Below are positions 56,982 through 64,000 of a stretch of DNA of 64,000 nt, one piece after another. The DNA lies in assembly GCF_017814975.1 (NCBI RefSeq), contig NZ_JAGIQA010000002.1, positions 124,001-188,000 on the forward strand, in the 5' to 3' direction. This DNA comes from Cupriavidus consociatus. Lineage in GTDB: Bacteria; Pseudomonadota; Gammaproteobacteria; Burkholderiales; Burkholderiaceae. The first letter of the stretch is position 1. Every line of letters starts with the position of its first letter. The notes below the pieces were generated by a model. The model worked only from the letters and a program-made list of their open reading frames with translations. It had not been told where the DNA came from and did no database searches. A program made the position numbers and the translations under genes.

Positions 56982-57686
56982 ATGATTGATTTGCGCAACA
57001 GACTGGCCGCGGAAACGCTTGGAACAGCCTTGCTGCTGGCCGTCGTCATCGGCTCTGGGATCATGGCCGAGCGGCTTGCAGGCGGCAATGTCGCCGTGGC
57101 GCTGCTGGCCAATACGGCGGCAACCGTCGGTGGCCTCTACATCCTGATCGAAGTGTTCGGCCCGATCAGTGGCGCCCATTTCAACCCGGTGGTCAGTTCG
57201 GTCATGGTGGCGCAAGGAGAGCTGCCTGGCGCCGCGCTGGTTCCATATATCGCCGCACAGCTTGTCGGCGCGGTACTCGGAGCTTGGTTGGCTCATGCCA
57301 TGTTCGACATGACCATGCTGCAGTTCTCCGCCAAGGTGCGTAGTGGCCCCGGGCAATGGATTGCAGAGACGGTCGCAACTGCCGGTCTCCTGCTGGTTAT
57401 CCTGCGCGCCCCGAACGGCCGGGCCTCCGCCATGGTTGCGGCGTATATCGGTGCTGCCTACTGGTTCACCGCTTCCACGTCGTTCGCCAATCCGGCGGCG
57501 GCATTTGGACGGATGTTCAGCGACAGCTTTGCTGGTATTGCACCGGGCAGCGTACCGGGGTTCGTGCTGGCTCAATGCGCAGGGGCCGCGATCGGACTCA
57601 TGCTGCACCGGTTGCTCGAGCCACGCCACGTGCGCCATGGCCATCCGAATATCATCGAGTCCTCCGGCGAACATCAAGTCGATTGA
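56982..57686 (+). CDS. aqpS: AqpS-like aquaglyceroporin (arsenite channel)
   Basis: 234 residues with about six helices. The first NPA box is NPV (68-70, in GAHFNPVVSS), the second NPA (170-172). The residue after the second NPA is Ala, not the Arg of the selectivity filter, which would widen the pore. In Sinorhizobium meliloti, AqpS with ArsC gives arsenate resistance by downhill exit of arsenite; the arsC-aqpS order here is the same logic. ATG 56982; a TTG in the same frame at 56973 overlaps arsC. No ArsB or Acr3 pump gene is in the window. Confidence 0.85.
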   Translation: MIDLRNRLAAETLGTALLLAVVIGSGIMAERLAGGNVAVALLANTAATVGGLYILIEVFGPISGAHFNPVVSSVMVAQGELPGAALVPYIAAQLVGAVLGAWLAHAMFDMTMLQFSAKVRSGPGQWIAETVATAGLLLVILRAPNGRASAMVAAYIGAAYWFTASTSFANPAAAFGRMFSDSFAGIAPGSVPGFVLAQCAGAAIGLMLHRLLEPRHVRHGHPNIIESSGEHQVD

Positions 57687-57838
57687 TGCTGAGCGCGATC
57701 GCATTGACTATCTGACGGACCGCTACAGCGAGCGCAAGGACGCCGCGCCAGCGGAAGTGGCCACCTTGACTGCCGCGGCGATGCGCCACGAGAAAGACGC
57801 TGAAGGCGATACCGATTGCGGCGAAGTCGAATAACCAC
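57687..57838. other. Unassigned stretch after aqpS
   Basis: 152 bp between aqpS and the phoU fragment. An open frame reads an acidic tail (RHEKDAEGDTDCGEVE) that I do not recognise. It is probably a remnant of another gene or a junction. Confidence 0.4.
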
Positions 57839-58030
57839 GGCTTCGTGCGCAAGCTCATGAGCTACATGATGGAGAACCCAAAGCTGATCTCCGTGTCGCT
57901 CGACTATCTCTTCATCGCCAAAGCGATCGAACGCATCGGCGACCACGCCACGAACATCGCCGAATTCACGATCTACATCGTCGAGGGCACCGATGTCCGG
58001 CACACTGGGCAGGACGCAAACCAACAATGA
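57839..58030 (+). pseudogene. phoU: phoU 3' fragment
   Basis: About 63 codons from GFVRKLMSYMMENPKLIS to the stop: SLDYLFIAKAIERIGDHATNIAEFTIYIVEGTDVRHT is the unmistakable C-terminal helix bundle of PhoU, including the metal-cluster residues ERIGDHATN. The rest of the gene (about 170 residues) is absent; the upstream sequence is unrelated. It is a stranded end left by a rearrangement at the edge of the arsenic block. The GTG at 57845 could start a short peptide but has no ribosome site. Confidence 0.85.
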
Positions 58031-58267
58031 GCAGTCTTGGCGCTATCCGCCCAACGCATGCGGCGCTTCGGCATTGTCGACTCGCCCACCGGATGGCGAT
58101 TCCCCTGTGGCGTTCGAATCGGGTCGCAGGCTCGGCCTACGTGGCTGGAAAGGCTTGTACACCCTGGTTTCGATTGCCCTGCGGGGAAACGCGCGGTGAG
58201 GCGATACGGGCGATGGCGGCCATCCCAAGGCAATTCAGGCCAAGACGACAGCAGCGAATCGAGCCAT
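58031..58267. other. Gene-free stretch between phoU fragment and RND terminator
   Basis: 237 bp with no supported gene. It includes a GTTCGAATC at 58112-58120 that recalls a tRNA T-loop, but no acceptor or anticodon stem could be matched. Confidence 0.4.
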
Positions 58268-58305
58268 AAAAAAACGCCCCACGCGCAAATGGCGCATGAG
58301 GCGTT
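58268..58305 (-). terminator. Intrinsic terminator of the RND efflux operon
   Basis: On the leftward strand: stem AACGCC...GGCGTT with inner GCGC pairing (58273-58278/58300-58305 and 58283-58286/58292-58295), followed by seven T (58274-58268). It lies 28 bp after the RND gene stop. It is the best intrinsic terminator in the window. Confidence 0.82.
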
Positions 58306-58332
58306 GCACACTACACAGACACAAGGTGAACC

Positions 58333-61300
58333 TTAAACCGGCACATCCCTGGTCGGATCCGGCTTGCTGTCATCGAACCACCGGTACAGCGTCGGCACCA
58401 TCACCAGCGTCAGCAGCGTCGACGTAATCAGCCCGCCGATCACCACCACCGCCAGCGGACGTTGCACCTCGGATCCGGGGCCGGTAGAGAACAGGAACGG
58501 CACCAGGCCCAGCATCGCGATGGTCGCGGTCATCATCACCGGACGGAATCGCTGCGTCGCGCCCTGCACCACCGCTTCGTCGAGCGACAAGCCCGAATCG
58601 CGCAGCGAACGGATATACGACACCAGCACCACACCGTTCAACACCGCCATGCCCCACAGCGCGATAAAGCCCACCGACGCTGGCACCGACAGGTATTCGC
58701 CGGTGACGAACAGCCCGATGATGCCGCCGATCGAAGCGAACGGCAGCACCGTGATGATCAGCGTGGCAAAGCGCAGCGAGTTGAACAGCAGGAACAGCAG
58801 GAAGAAGATCGCGGCGATGGTGACCGGCACGATGATCTTCAGGTGGCCCATGGCACGTTCCATGTTCTGGAACTGGCCGCCCCACTCCAGGTAGTAGCCT
58901 TCGGGCAGCTTGACCTTGGCTGCCGTGGCCTGCTGCAGCTCGGCCACGAAACCGCCGAGGTCGCGGTCCTTCACGTTGATCATCACCACCACGCGGCGCT
59001 TGGCCATTTCGCGGCTGATCTGGGCCGGGCCGTCGTTGACCTCGATCTTGGCCACGCTCTGCAGCGGTACCTGCGTGCCGTCAGCCGTAGTCACCAGCAG
59101 TTGGCGAATCGCCTGCACGTTGTTGCGGAAGTCATCCGGCAGGCGCACGGCCGCGGCAAAGCGGCGCTCGCCTTCGAAGATGTCCGTGGCACGCTTGCCG
59201 CCGATGGAGATCTCGATCACGTCGTGGATGTCGGATACGTTGAGCCCGTAGCGCGCGATCGCCTGGCGGTCGATCTCGATCGACAGGTATTGCTGCCCCG
59301 AGACGCGCTCGATACGGATGTCCTGCGAGCCCTGGATGCCGCCGGCCACGCGCGAGATCTCGCCGGCCAGCTCGCGCAGCTTGTCCAGGTCGTCGCCGAA
59401 CACCTTCACCGCCACGTCCGAGCGCACGCCGCTGACCATTTCGTCGACGCGGTCCGAGATCGGCTGCGCCATCACGATCTGCACGCCGGGGATGGCCTTG
59501 AGCTTCTCGCGGATGGCGTTGGCGATATCGTCCTGGGTCCAGCCGTCGGGCCACTCGTCGCGGTCCTTCAGGCTGGCGATCGGGGTCGATTCGTTCTGGC
59601 CCTGCGGGTCGGCCGGGCTTTCGCCGCGGCCCACGCCCGACACCACCGACTTGACGCCCGGCACGCCCAGCACCAGCTTGTTGGCTTCCTTCTCCAGCTT
59701 GATCGACTCTTCCAGCGAAATGTTGGGCACACGGTCGATCGCGGGAACGATCGAGCCTTCCTTCATCTCGGGGATGAACGAGGTACCCAGCAGCGGCACG
59801 ATCAGCAGCGTGGCGACGAACGCGCCCACCGCGCTGAGCACGGTCTTGCGGCTGTTGCCCAGCGCCCAGTGCAGCATGCGCAGGTAGTGGCGCTTCATGA
59901 AGGCAATGAGGAACGTGTCATGCTCGGCGCCGCCCTTGAGCAGGTACGACGACAGCACCGGCGACAGCGTCAGCGACAGGAACAGCGAGATCGCCAGCGC
60001 GATCGAGATGGTGAACGCCAGCGGCGCGAACATCTTGCCTTCCATGCCGGACAGCGTCATCAGCGGCAGGAACACCAGGATGATGATGCCCACGCCGACG
60101 ATCACCGGCGTGGCCACTTCCTGCACGGCCTTCACCAGGATCTCGGTCTTGGTCAGCCCCGGTTCCTTGTGCCCCAATCGCTCGAACGCGTTCTCGACCA
60201 CCACCACCGAGCCGTCGACCATCAGGCCGATCGCGATCGCCAGCCCTCCCAATGACATCAGGTTGGCCGACAACCCGACGTGGTTCATCACCATGAAGGT
60301 CAGCAATGGCGTCAGCACCAGCGTGGCCAGCACGATGACCGACGAGCGCACGTCGCCCAGGAACAGGAACAGCACGATCACCACCAGCACCACGCCTTCG
60401 AGCAGCACCTTGGTCACCGTCCACAGCGCGGCATCGACCAGCTCGCTGCGGTCGTAGTACGGCACGATCTGCAGCTTGCCGGGCAGCATGCCGCGCTCGT
60501 TGATCTCCGCCACGCGCGCCTTCACGCGGCTGACCACTTCCTTGGCATTGCCGCCGCGCATCATCATGACGATGCCGCCGACGGCCTCGGTCTGGCCGTT
60601 CTTGACCAGCGCGCCCTGCCGCACCTCATGGCCGACGGTGACGTTAGCCACATCGCGCAGGTAGACCGGCGTGCCGTCGACTTCCTTCAGCACGATGCTG
60701 CCGAGGTCCTCCACGCCCTTGGCCAGGCCGACGCCGCGGATCAGGTACTGCTCGGCGTAGTGCGGCAGCACGCCGCCGCCGGAATTGGCGTTGTTGCGCG
60801 CCAGCGCCTCGTAGACCTGCTGGATCGACACGCCGTAGTGGCGCATGCGCTCCGGGTTGACCAGCGCCTGGTACTGCCGCACGTAGCCGCCCTGCGAGTT
60901 GATCTCGGCCACGCCGGGGATCGAGCGCAGCAGCGGGCGCACCACCCAGTCCTGGGCGATGCGGCGCTCGGCCAGCTCTTCCTGGGTCAGTTCGCGGTTG
61001 CCGTCGTCGGCGCGGTCCAGCGTGTACTGGTAGACCTCGCCCAGGCCGGTCGAGACCGGGCCCAGCACCGGCGACACGCCTTCCGGCATGCGCCCGCCCA
61101 CCTCGATCAGGCGCTCCATCACCAGCTGGCGTGCAAAGTACACGTCGGTGGCGTCGGTAAAGACCAGCGTGATCAGCGACAGGCCCGCCTTGTTCAGCGA
61201 GCGCATCTCTTCCAGGCCGGGCAGGCCCGTCATCGCCATTTCCACCGGCACGGTGACAAAGCGCTCGACTTCCTCGGGCGAACGGCCCGCGGCTTCGGTG

Positions 61301-61449
61301 GCGATCTGCACCTGCACGTTGGTCACATCGGGGAAGGCGTCCACCGACAGCTTGGTGGCAGCGCGCAGGCCGAAGAAGAACAGCACCACGGCCAGCACGC
61401 AAACCACCAGCCGCTGCTTGATGGCGGCTTCGACTAGGGATTTCATCAT
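58333..61449 (-). CDS. HME-type RND heavy-metal efflux pump (CzcA/CusA family)
   Basis: 1038 residues, 12 membrane helices in the RND pattern: N-terminal helix KQRLVVCVLAVVLFFFGLRAA, then DAFPDVTNVQVQIATEAAGRSPEEVERFVTVPVEMAMTGLPGLEEMRS, the pattern common to CzcA/CusA. Proton-relay region of helix 4: AIAIGLMVDGSVVVVENAFE. The usual DFG of CzcA reads AIG here, while D and E of VDGSVVVVEN remain, so it is not a canonical CzcA. The pump exports metal ions, with adaptor and outer-membrane factor, out of the cell. It is last in the leftward operon; the strong terminator follows. Confidence 0.88.
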   Translation of the reverse strand: MMKSLVEAAIKQRLVVCVLAVVLFFFGLRAATKLSVDAFPDVTNVQVQIATEAAGRSPEEVERFVTVPVEMAMTGLPGLEEMRSLNKAGLSLITLVFTDATDVYFARQLVMERLIEVGGRMPEGVSPVLGPVSTGLGEVYQYTLDRADDGNRELTQEELAERRIAQDWVVRPLLRSIPGVAEINSQGGYVRQYQALVNPERMRHYGVSIQQVYEALARNNANSGGGVLPHYAEQYLIRGVGLAKGVEDLGSIVLKEVDGTPVYLRDVANVTVGHEVRQGALVKNGQTEAVGGIVMMMRGGNAKEVVSRVKARVAEINERGMLPGKLQIVPYYDRSELVDAALWTVTKVLLEGVVLVVIVLFLFLGDVRSSVIVLATLVLTPLLTFMVMNHVGLSANLMSLGGLAIAIGLMVDGSVVVVENAFERLGHKEPGLTKTEILVKAVQEVATPVIVGVGIIILVFLPLMTLSGMEGKMFAPLAFTISIALAISLFLSLTLSPVLSSYLLKGGAEHDTFLIAFMKRHYLRMLHWALGNSRKTVLSAVGAFVATLLIVPLLGTSFIPEMKEGSIVPAIDRVPNISLEESIKLEKEANKLVLGVPGVKSVVSGVGRGESPADPQGQNESTPIASLKDRDEWPDGWTQDDIANAIREKLKAIPGVQIVMAQPISDRVDEMVSGVRSDVAVKVFGDDLDKLRELAGEISRVAGGIQGSQDIRIERVSGQQYLSIEIDRQAIARYGLNVSDIHDVIEISIGGKRATDIFEGERRFAAAVRLPDDFRNNVQAIRQLLVTTADGTQVPLQSVAKIEVNDGPAQISREMAKRRVVVMINVKDRDLGGFVAELQQATAAKVKLPEGYYLEWGGQFQNMERAMGHLKIIVPVTIAAIFFLLFLLFNSLRFATLIITVLPFASIGGIIGLFVTGEYLSVPASVGFIALWGMAVLNGVVLVSYIRSLRDSGLSLDEAVVQGATQRFRPVMMTATIAMLGLVPFLFSTGPGSEVQRPLAVVVIGGLITSTLLTLVMVPTLYRWFDDSKPDPTRDVPV

Positions 61450-61455
61450 GTCCGA

Positions 61456-62616
61456 TTACCCTTGCTCGATGCGCTTGCGCTCGTTGTCCAGGTGGAACGC
61501 GCCATCGACCACGATGCGGTCGCCGGCCTTCACGCCGTTCTGCACCACGCGCATGCCGTCGCTCTCGGCGCCCAGCTTGACCTTGGTCAGGCGGAACTTG
61601 TTGCCCGGCATCTCGACATAGACCAGCTCGTCGTTGCCCTCGCGCACCACCGCGGCGGCGGGAATCACCAGCTGGTCCTGCGGCTTGCCGGCGATCAGCA
61701 TGCTGGCCAGCATGGCGGGCTTCAGGCGCCCTTCGCGGTTCTCCAGCTCGGTGCGTACCAGCACCGTGCGCGACTGCGGGCTGACCGTGCGGCCCACGTA
61801 GATCAGCTTGCCGGTGATGGTATTGCCGCCCTTGCCATTGGCCAGCGACGGCACCTCGATCTCCACGCTCTGCCCTTCGGCGACCTGCGCGGCCTGCTGC
61901 TCCGGCACCTCGGCCACGACCCACACGCGCGACAGGTCGGCCACGGTGTAGAGCGCGTCGGCCGGCTGCACCACCTGGCCCTGCGCCACGTTGCGCTCGA
62001 CCACGGTGCCGCTGATGCTCGAATACACCGGCGAATGCGAGTTGATGCTGCCGTTCTTCGCCAGCTCGGCGATCGAGCCCTGCGACATGCCCAGCACGCG
62101 CAGCTGGTCGCGGTAGGCGCGCATCTCGGCGGAGGCGATCGCCAGTTCGCTCTCGCGGCGCTGCAGCTCGCCGCGGCCGATCACGTCGGCGGCAAACAGC
62201 TGGCGCGCGCGCTCGGCGTTGCGCACCTGCAGGTCGTGCTGCGCCTCGCTCTTCAGGAACGACATCTGCGCGGCGCCCAGCTCGCTGCTGTGCAGGCGCG
62301 CCAGCACCTGGCCGGCCTTCACTTCCTGGCCGAGCGTGGCATACAGGTCGGTGACGCGGCCGGTCACGCTGGCGCCGATGCGCGATACGCGCTGCTCATC
62401 GAAGTCGATGCGGCCGGCCACGCGCAGCATCTCGCTGAACGGGGAGGTGGTGACCGGCGCCACCTTCAGCGACTGCTGCAGGTTGCCTTCCGGCTGGATC
62501 ACGCCGGGCGGCAGCTTGGGCGCTTCGGCAACGGGTTCAGGCTTGTCGGAACAGGCCGCCAGGCTGAGCGTCAGGACGGCAGCGGCCGTCAGCGAAAGCA
62601 GGAAATTGGGACGCAT
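61456..62616 (-). CDS. RND periplasmic adaptor (CusB/CzcB-like lipoprotein)
   Basis: 386 residues. N-terminal lipobox in TLSLAACSDK (Cys about residue 22) suggests lipidation. Adaptor parts: IDFDEQRVSRIGASVTGRVTDLYATLGQEVKAGQVLARLHSSELGAAQ (lipoyl/barrel-sandwich domain), an alpha-helical hairpin (KSEAQHDLQVRNAERARQLFAADVIGRGELQRRESELAIASAEM), HSPVYSSISGTVVERNVAQGQVVQPADALYTVADLSRVWV and a C-terminal beta-barrel. It links pump and outer-membrane factor. The start is 2 bp from the upstream stop and the pump starts 6 bp later. No clear ribosome site of its own, so translation is probably coupled. Confidence 0.88.
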   Translation of the reverse strand: MRPNFLLSLTAAAVLTLSLAACSDKPEPVAEAPKLPPGVIQPEGNLQQSLKVAPVTTSPFSEMLRVAGRIDFDEQRVSRIGASVTGRVTDLYATLGQEVKAGQVLARLHSSELGAAQMSFLKSEAQHDLQVRNAERARQLFAADVIGRGELQRRESELAIASAEMRAYRDQLRVLGMSQGSIAELAKNGSINSHSPVYSSISGTVVERNVAQGQVVQPADALYTVADLSRVWVVAEVPEQQAAQVAEGQSVEIEVPSLANGKGGNTITGKLIYVGRTVSPQSRTVLVRTELENREGRLKPAMLASMLIAGKPQDQLVIPAAAVVREGNDELVYVEMPGNKFRLTKVKLGAESDGMRVVQNGVKAGDRIVVDGAFHLDNERKRIEQG

Positions 62617-62618
62617 GG

Positions 62619-64000
62619 TTATTTCTGTTCGATGGTGGAGGTCGGCGGCAGGCCTGGCGCGGCAGTGGCGCCCGGGGCGGTCGACATGAGCTTTTCGATC
62701 TGGATGGCGGCCAGCTGCTGCTCGTACTGGGCGGCGATCAGCTCGTTGCGCGCACTGCGCAGCACGCGCTGAGCATCGATGAAGTCAAGGATGCCGCGCT
62801 CGCCGAAGCGGTAGGCGGCCTCGGCCACGCCCAGCGCCGACTCGGCCTCGCGCACGATGCCGGACTCCAGCGCGGTCACCTGCGCCTGCGTGATCTCGTA
62901 CTGGCGGTAGGCGGATTCCAGTTCCTGCGCCAGCTCGAACTCGCGCATTTCCAGCGCGCTCTGCGCCTGCGTCGCCTGCGCGGTGGCCTCGCCCACCGGG
63001 CCGCGGCGGCGGTCCCACAGCGGGATGGTCATGACCAGGCCGATCTGCGAGACGTTGTTGTCGGGCTGGCGGTCGGTGCTGGCGCGCACCGCCACTTCCG
63101 GCCAGCGCAGCGAACGCTGGTAGTCGACGCCCAGGCGGGCGCGCTCCAGTTCCGTGCGGCGCTGGACCAGTTCGGCATTGCTCGCGGTCATGGTGTCGCG
63201 CAGCACCGGCAGCGGCGGCACGTCCGGCGACTGTGCCAGCGTGCCGTCCAGCGAGAACTGGCCCGGCATGGCGCCGCCAACCTGCTGGCGCAGCGCGGCC
63301 TTGGCCTGGTTCACGCGCAGCTCGGTGGTCTGCTGGTTCTTCTGCGAGGCCAGCAGTTCGGTCTCGGCCTTGATCAGTTCATAGCGCGGCGCTTCGCCCA
63401 CCTCCACGCGCAGGCGTGCGCGCGAATGGATCTGCCGCATCATCGCCAGGTCTTCTTCCGCGGCATGCAGCTCGCTTTCACGACGCAGCACATCGTAATA
63501 GGAAGTCTTGACGCGCGCGGCAAGGTCTGCGCGGAAGCCCTGGCGGGCCGCCTGCGACGACTCCAGGCCGCGCGAGGCCATGGCCTCGCGCAGGCTGCGC
63601 TGGTGCGGGTAGTCCAGCTTCTGCACCACGGCGTAGCTCGGCGCATTGCCGCTGGTCACGCCGGGTTGCTTGCCGGACAGGCGGCCGTACATCACTTCGA
63701 CCTGCGGATTGGGATAGGCGCGCGCGCTGCTGATGGCGGCGCTGGCGGCATCGACATTGGCCTCGGCCACGGCGACGCCCTTGTTGGTCGACTGCGCCAT
63801 GTCGAGCAGTTGCGGCAGCGAGAAAGCCGGGCCGGCCGCCGCACCGGCGGGGCGCGCGGATGCCGCCTTGGGCACGGCCGTGGCGGCCACCAGTTCGGCG
63901 CCGGGCGTGGGCGCCGGGGCGGCGGAAATCTTCGCGGAAGGCTTGGAGAGCGGTGCGGCCGGTGAGGCAGGGATAGCGGGCTTGGTGCCCGCTGCCCCCG
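62619..64000 (-). CDS. TolC-like outer-membrane factor (CzcC/CusC type), 5' end beyond window
   Basis: At least 460 residues visible; the frame stays open to the window edge (a Pro/Ala-rich stretch KPAIPASPAAPLSKPSAKIS), so the true start and signal peptide are outside. Mature part: LPQLLDMAQSTNKGVAVAEANVDAASAAISSARAYPNPQVEVMYG is the usual OMF helix 1 region; the two OMF repeats follow with SSYYDVLRRESELHAAEEDLAMM-type helices (here KTSYYDVLRRESELH) and a C-terminal repeat QELESAYRQYEITQAQVTALE and YRFGERGILDFIDAQRVLRSARNELI. First visible gene of the three-gene leftward operon. Confidence 0.87.
   Translation of the reverse strand, partial: GAAGTKPAIPASPAAPLSKPSAKISAAPAPTPGAELVAATAVPKAASARPAGAAAGPAFSLPQLLDMAQSTNKGVAVAEANVDAASAAISSARAYPNPQVEVMYGRLSGKQPGVTSGNAPSYAVVQKLDYPHQRSLREAMASRGLESSQAARQGFRADLAARVKTSYYDVLRRESELHAAEEDLAMMRQIHSRARLRVEVGEAPRYELIKAETELLASQKNQQTTELRVNQAKAALRQQVGGAMPGQFSLDGTLAQSPDVPPLPVLRDTMTASNAELVQRRTELERARLGVDYQRSLRWPEVAVRASTDRQPDNNVSQIGLVMTIPLWDRRRGPVGEATAQATQAQSALEMREFELAQELESAYRQYEITQAQVTALESGIVREAESALGVAEAAYRFGERGILDFIDAQRVLRSARNELIAAQYEQQLAAIQIEKLMSTAPGATAAPGLPPTSTIEQK

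Noticed and set aside
58111-58120. GTTCGAATC resembling a tRNA T-loop, considered as a tRNA fragment or attachment site
   Set aside because: No acceptor stem, anticodon arm or flanking direct repeat could be matched; chance match is likely.
1-64000. CRISPR arrays, IS elements and phage genes were looked for
   Set aside because: No regularly spaced direct repeats, transposase or integrase motifs were seen; the only tandem repeats are the short ones at 42931-43001.

Overview
This window is about 64 kb of high-GC betaproteobacterial DNA. It most likely comes from a Cupriavidus or a close relative in the Burkholderiaceae. The evidence is six Bug-type (TctC family) periplasmic binding proteins, two Burkholderiales-type trimeric porins, many LysR/IclR/GntR/LacI regulators beside catabolic genes, a CzcCBA-type metal efflux operon, and the dominance of GC-ending codons. 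There is no rRNA, tRNA or CRISPR array. The gene content is accessory and catabolic, as expected of a second chromosome or megaplasmid, although the replicon cannot be identified from sequence alone.

Region by region. 0-5.7 kb: the end of an MFS gene, a FAD-dependent amine/amino-acid oxidase divergent from a GntR regulator with two matching 19-bp operators, an MFS carrier coupled to a 46-residue membrane miniprotein, and a LysR regulator with a T-N11-A palindrome. 5.8-12.4 kb: a leftward CoA-linked degradation operon (CaiB CoA-transferase, crotonase, two acyl-CoA dehydrogenases, Bug receptor, porin). 12.7-14.0 kb: a metallo-beta-lactamase-fold protein with an altered metal motif. 14.0-21.9 kb: an IclR regulator, an ADP-forming acyl-CoA synthetase, two DUF1254/DUF1214 proteins and two Bug receptors. 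22-25.7 kb: Bug, LysR and a diguanylate cyclase. 25.8-28.3 kb: a YihY membrane protein and a LacI regulator.

28.7-35.0 kb holds a seven-gene leftward operon: intradiol (hydroxyquinol-like) dioxygenase, SDR, BKACE (DUF849), MDR oxidoreductase, cupin, porin and Bug receptor. It has a clear promoter and a perfect LacI-type operator. The set suggests uptake and ring cleavage of an aromatic compound, with a beta-keto acid product finished by BKACE instead of the classical CoA-transferase/thiolase pair. 35.5-38.1 kb holds a CqsA-like alpha-hydroxyketone autoinducer synthase followed by a CqsS-like membrane histidine kinase, with no receiver domain or response regulator in sight. 38.1-46 kb: uracil-DNA glycosylase-like protein, IclR, GMC oxidoreductase, MHS-family transporter, D-threonine aldolase/D-serine dehydratase-like enzyme, BON-domain protein and alpha/beta hydrolase. 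46.3-50 kb: a large mechanosensitive channel, a small secreted protein and a NodS-like methyltransferase.

50.2-58.1 kb looks, by eye, less GC-biased and more recently assembled. It holds glutamine synthetase, a PEBP protein, LysR/Bug/C45 acyltransferase, then an arsenic block (arsR, a broken arsI-arsC chimera, intact arsC, aqpS) and a truncated phoU tail. The window ends with a leftward RND-type heavy-metal efflux operon (outer-membrane factor, adaptor, pump) closed by an intrinsic terminator. Start sites were chosen by Shine-Dalgarno position and family alignment from memory; no database search was run.
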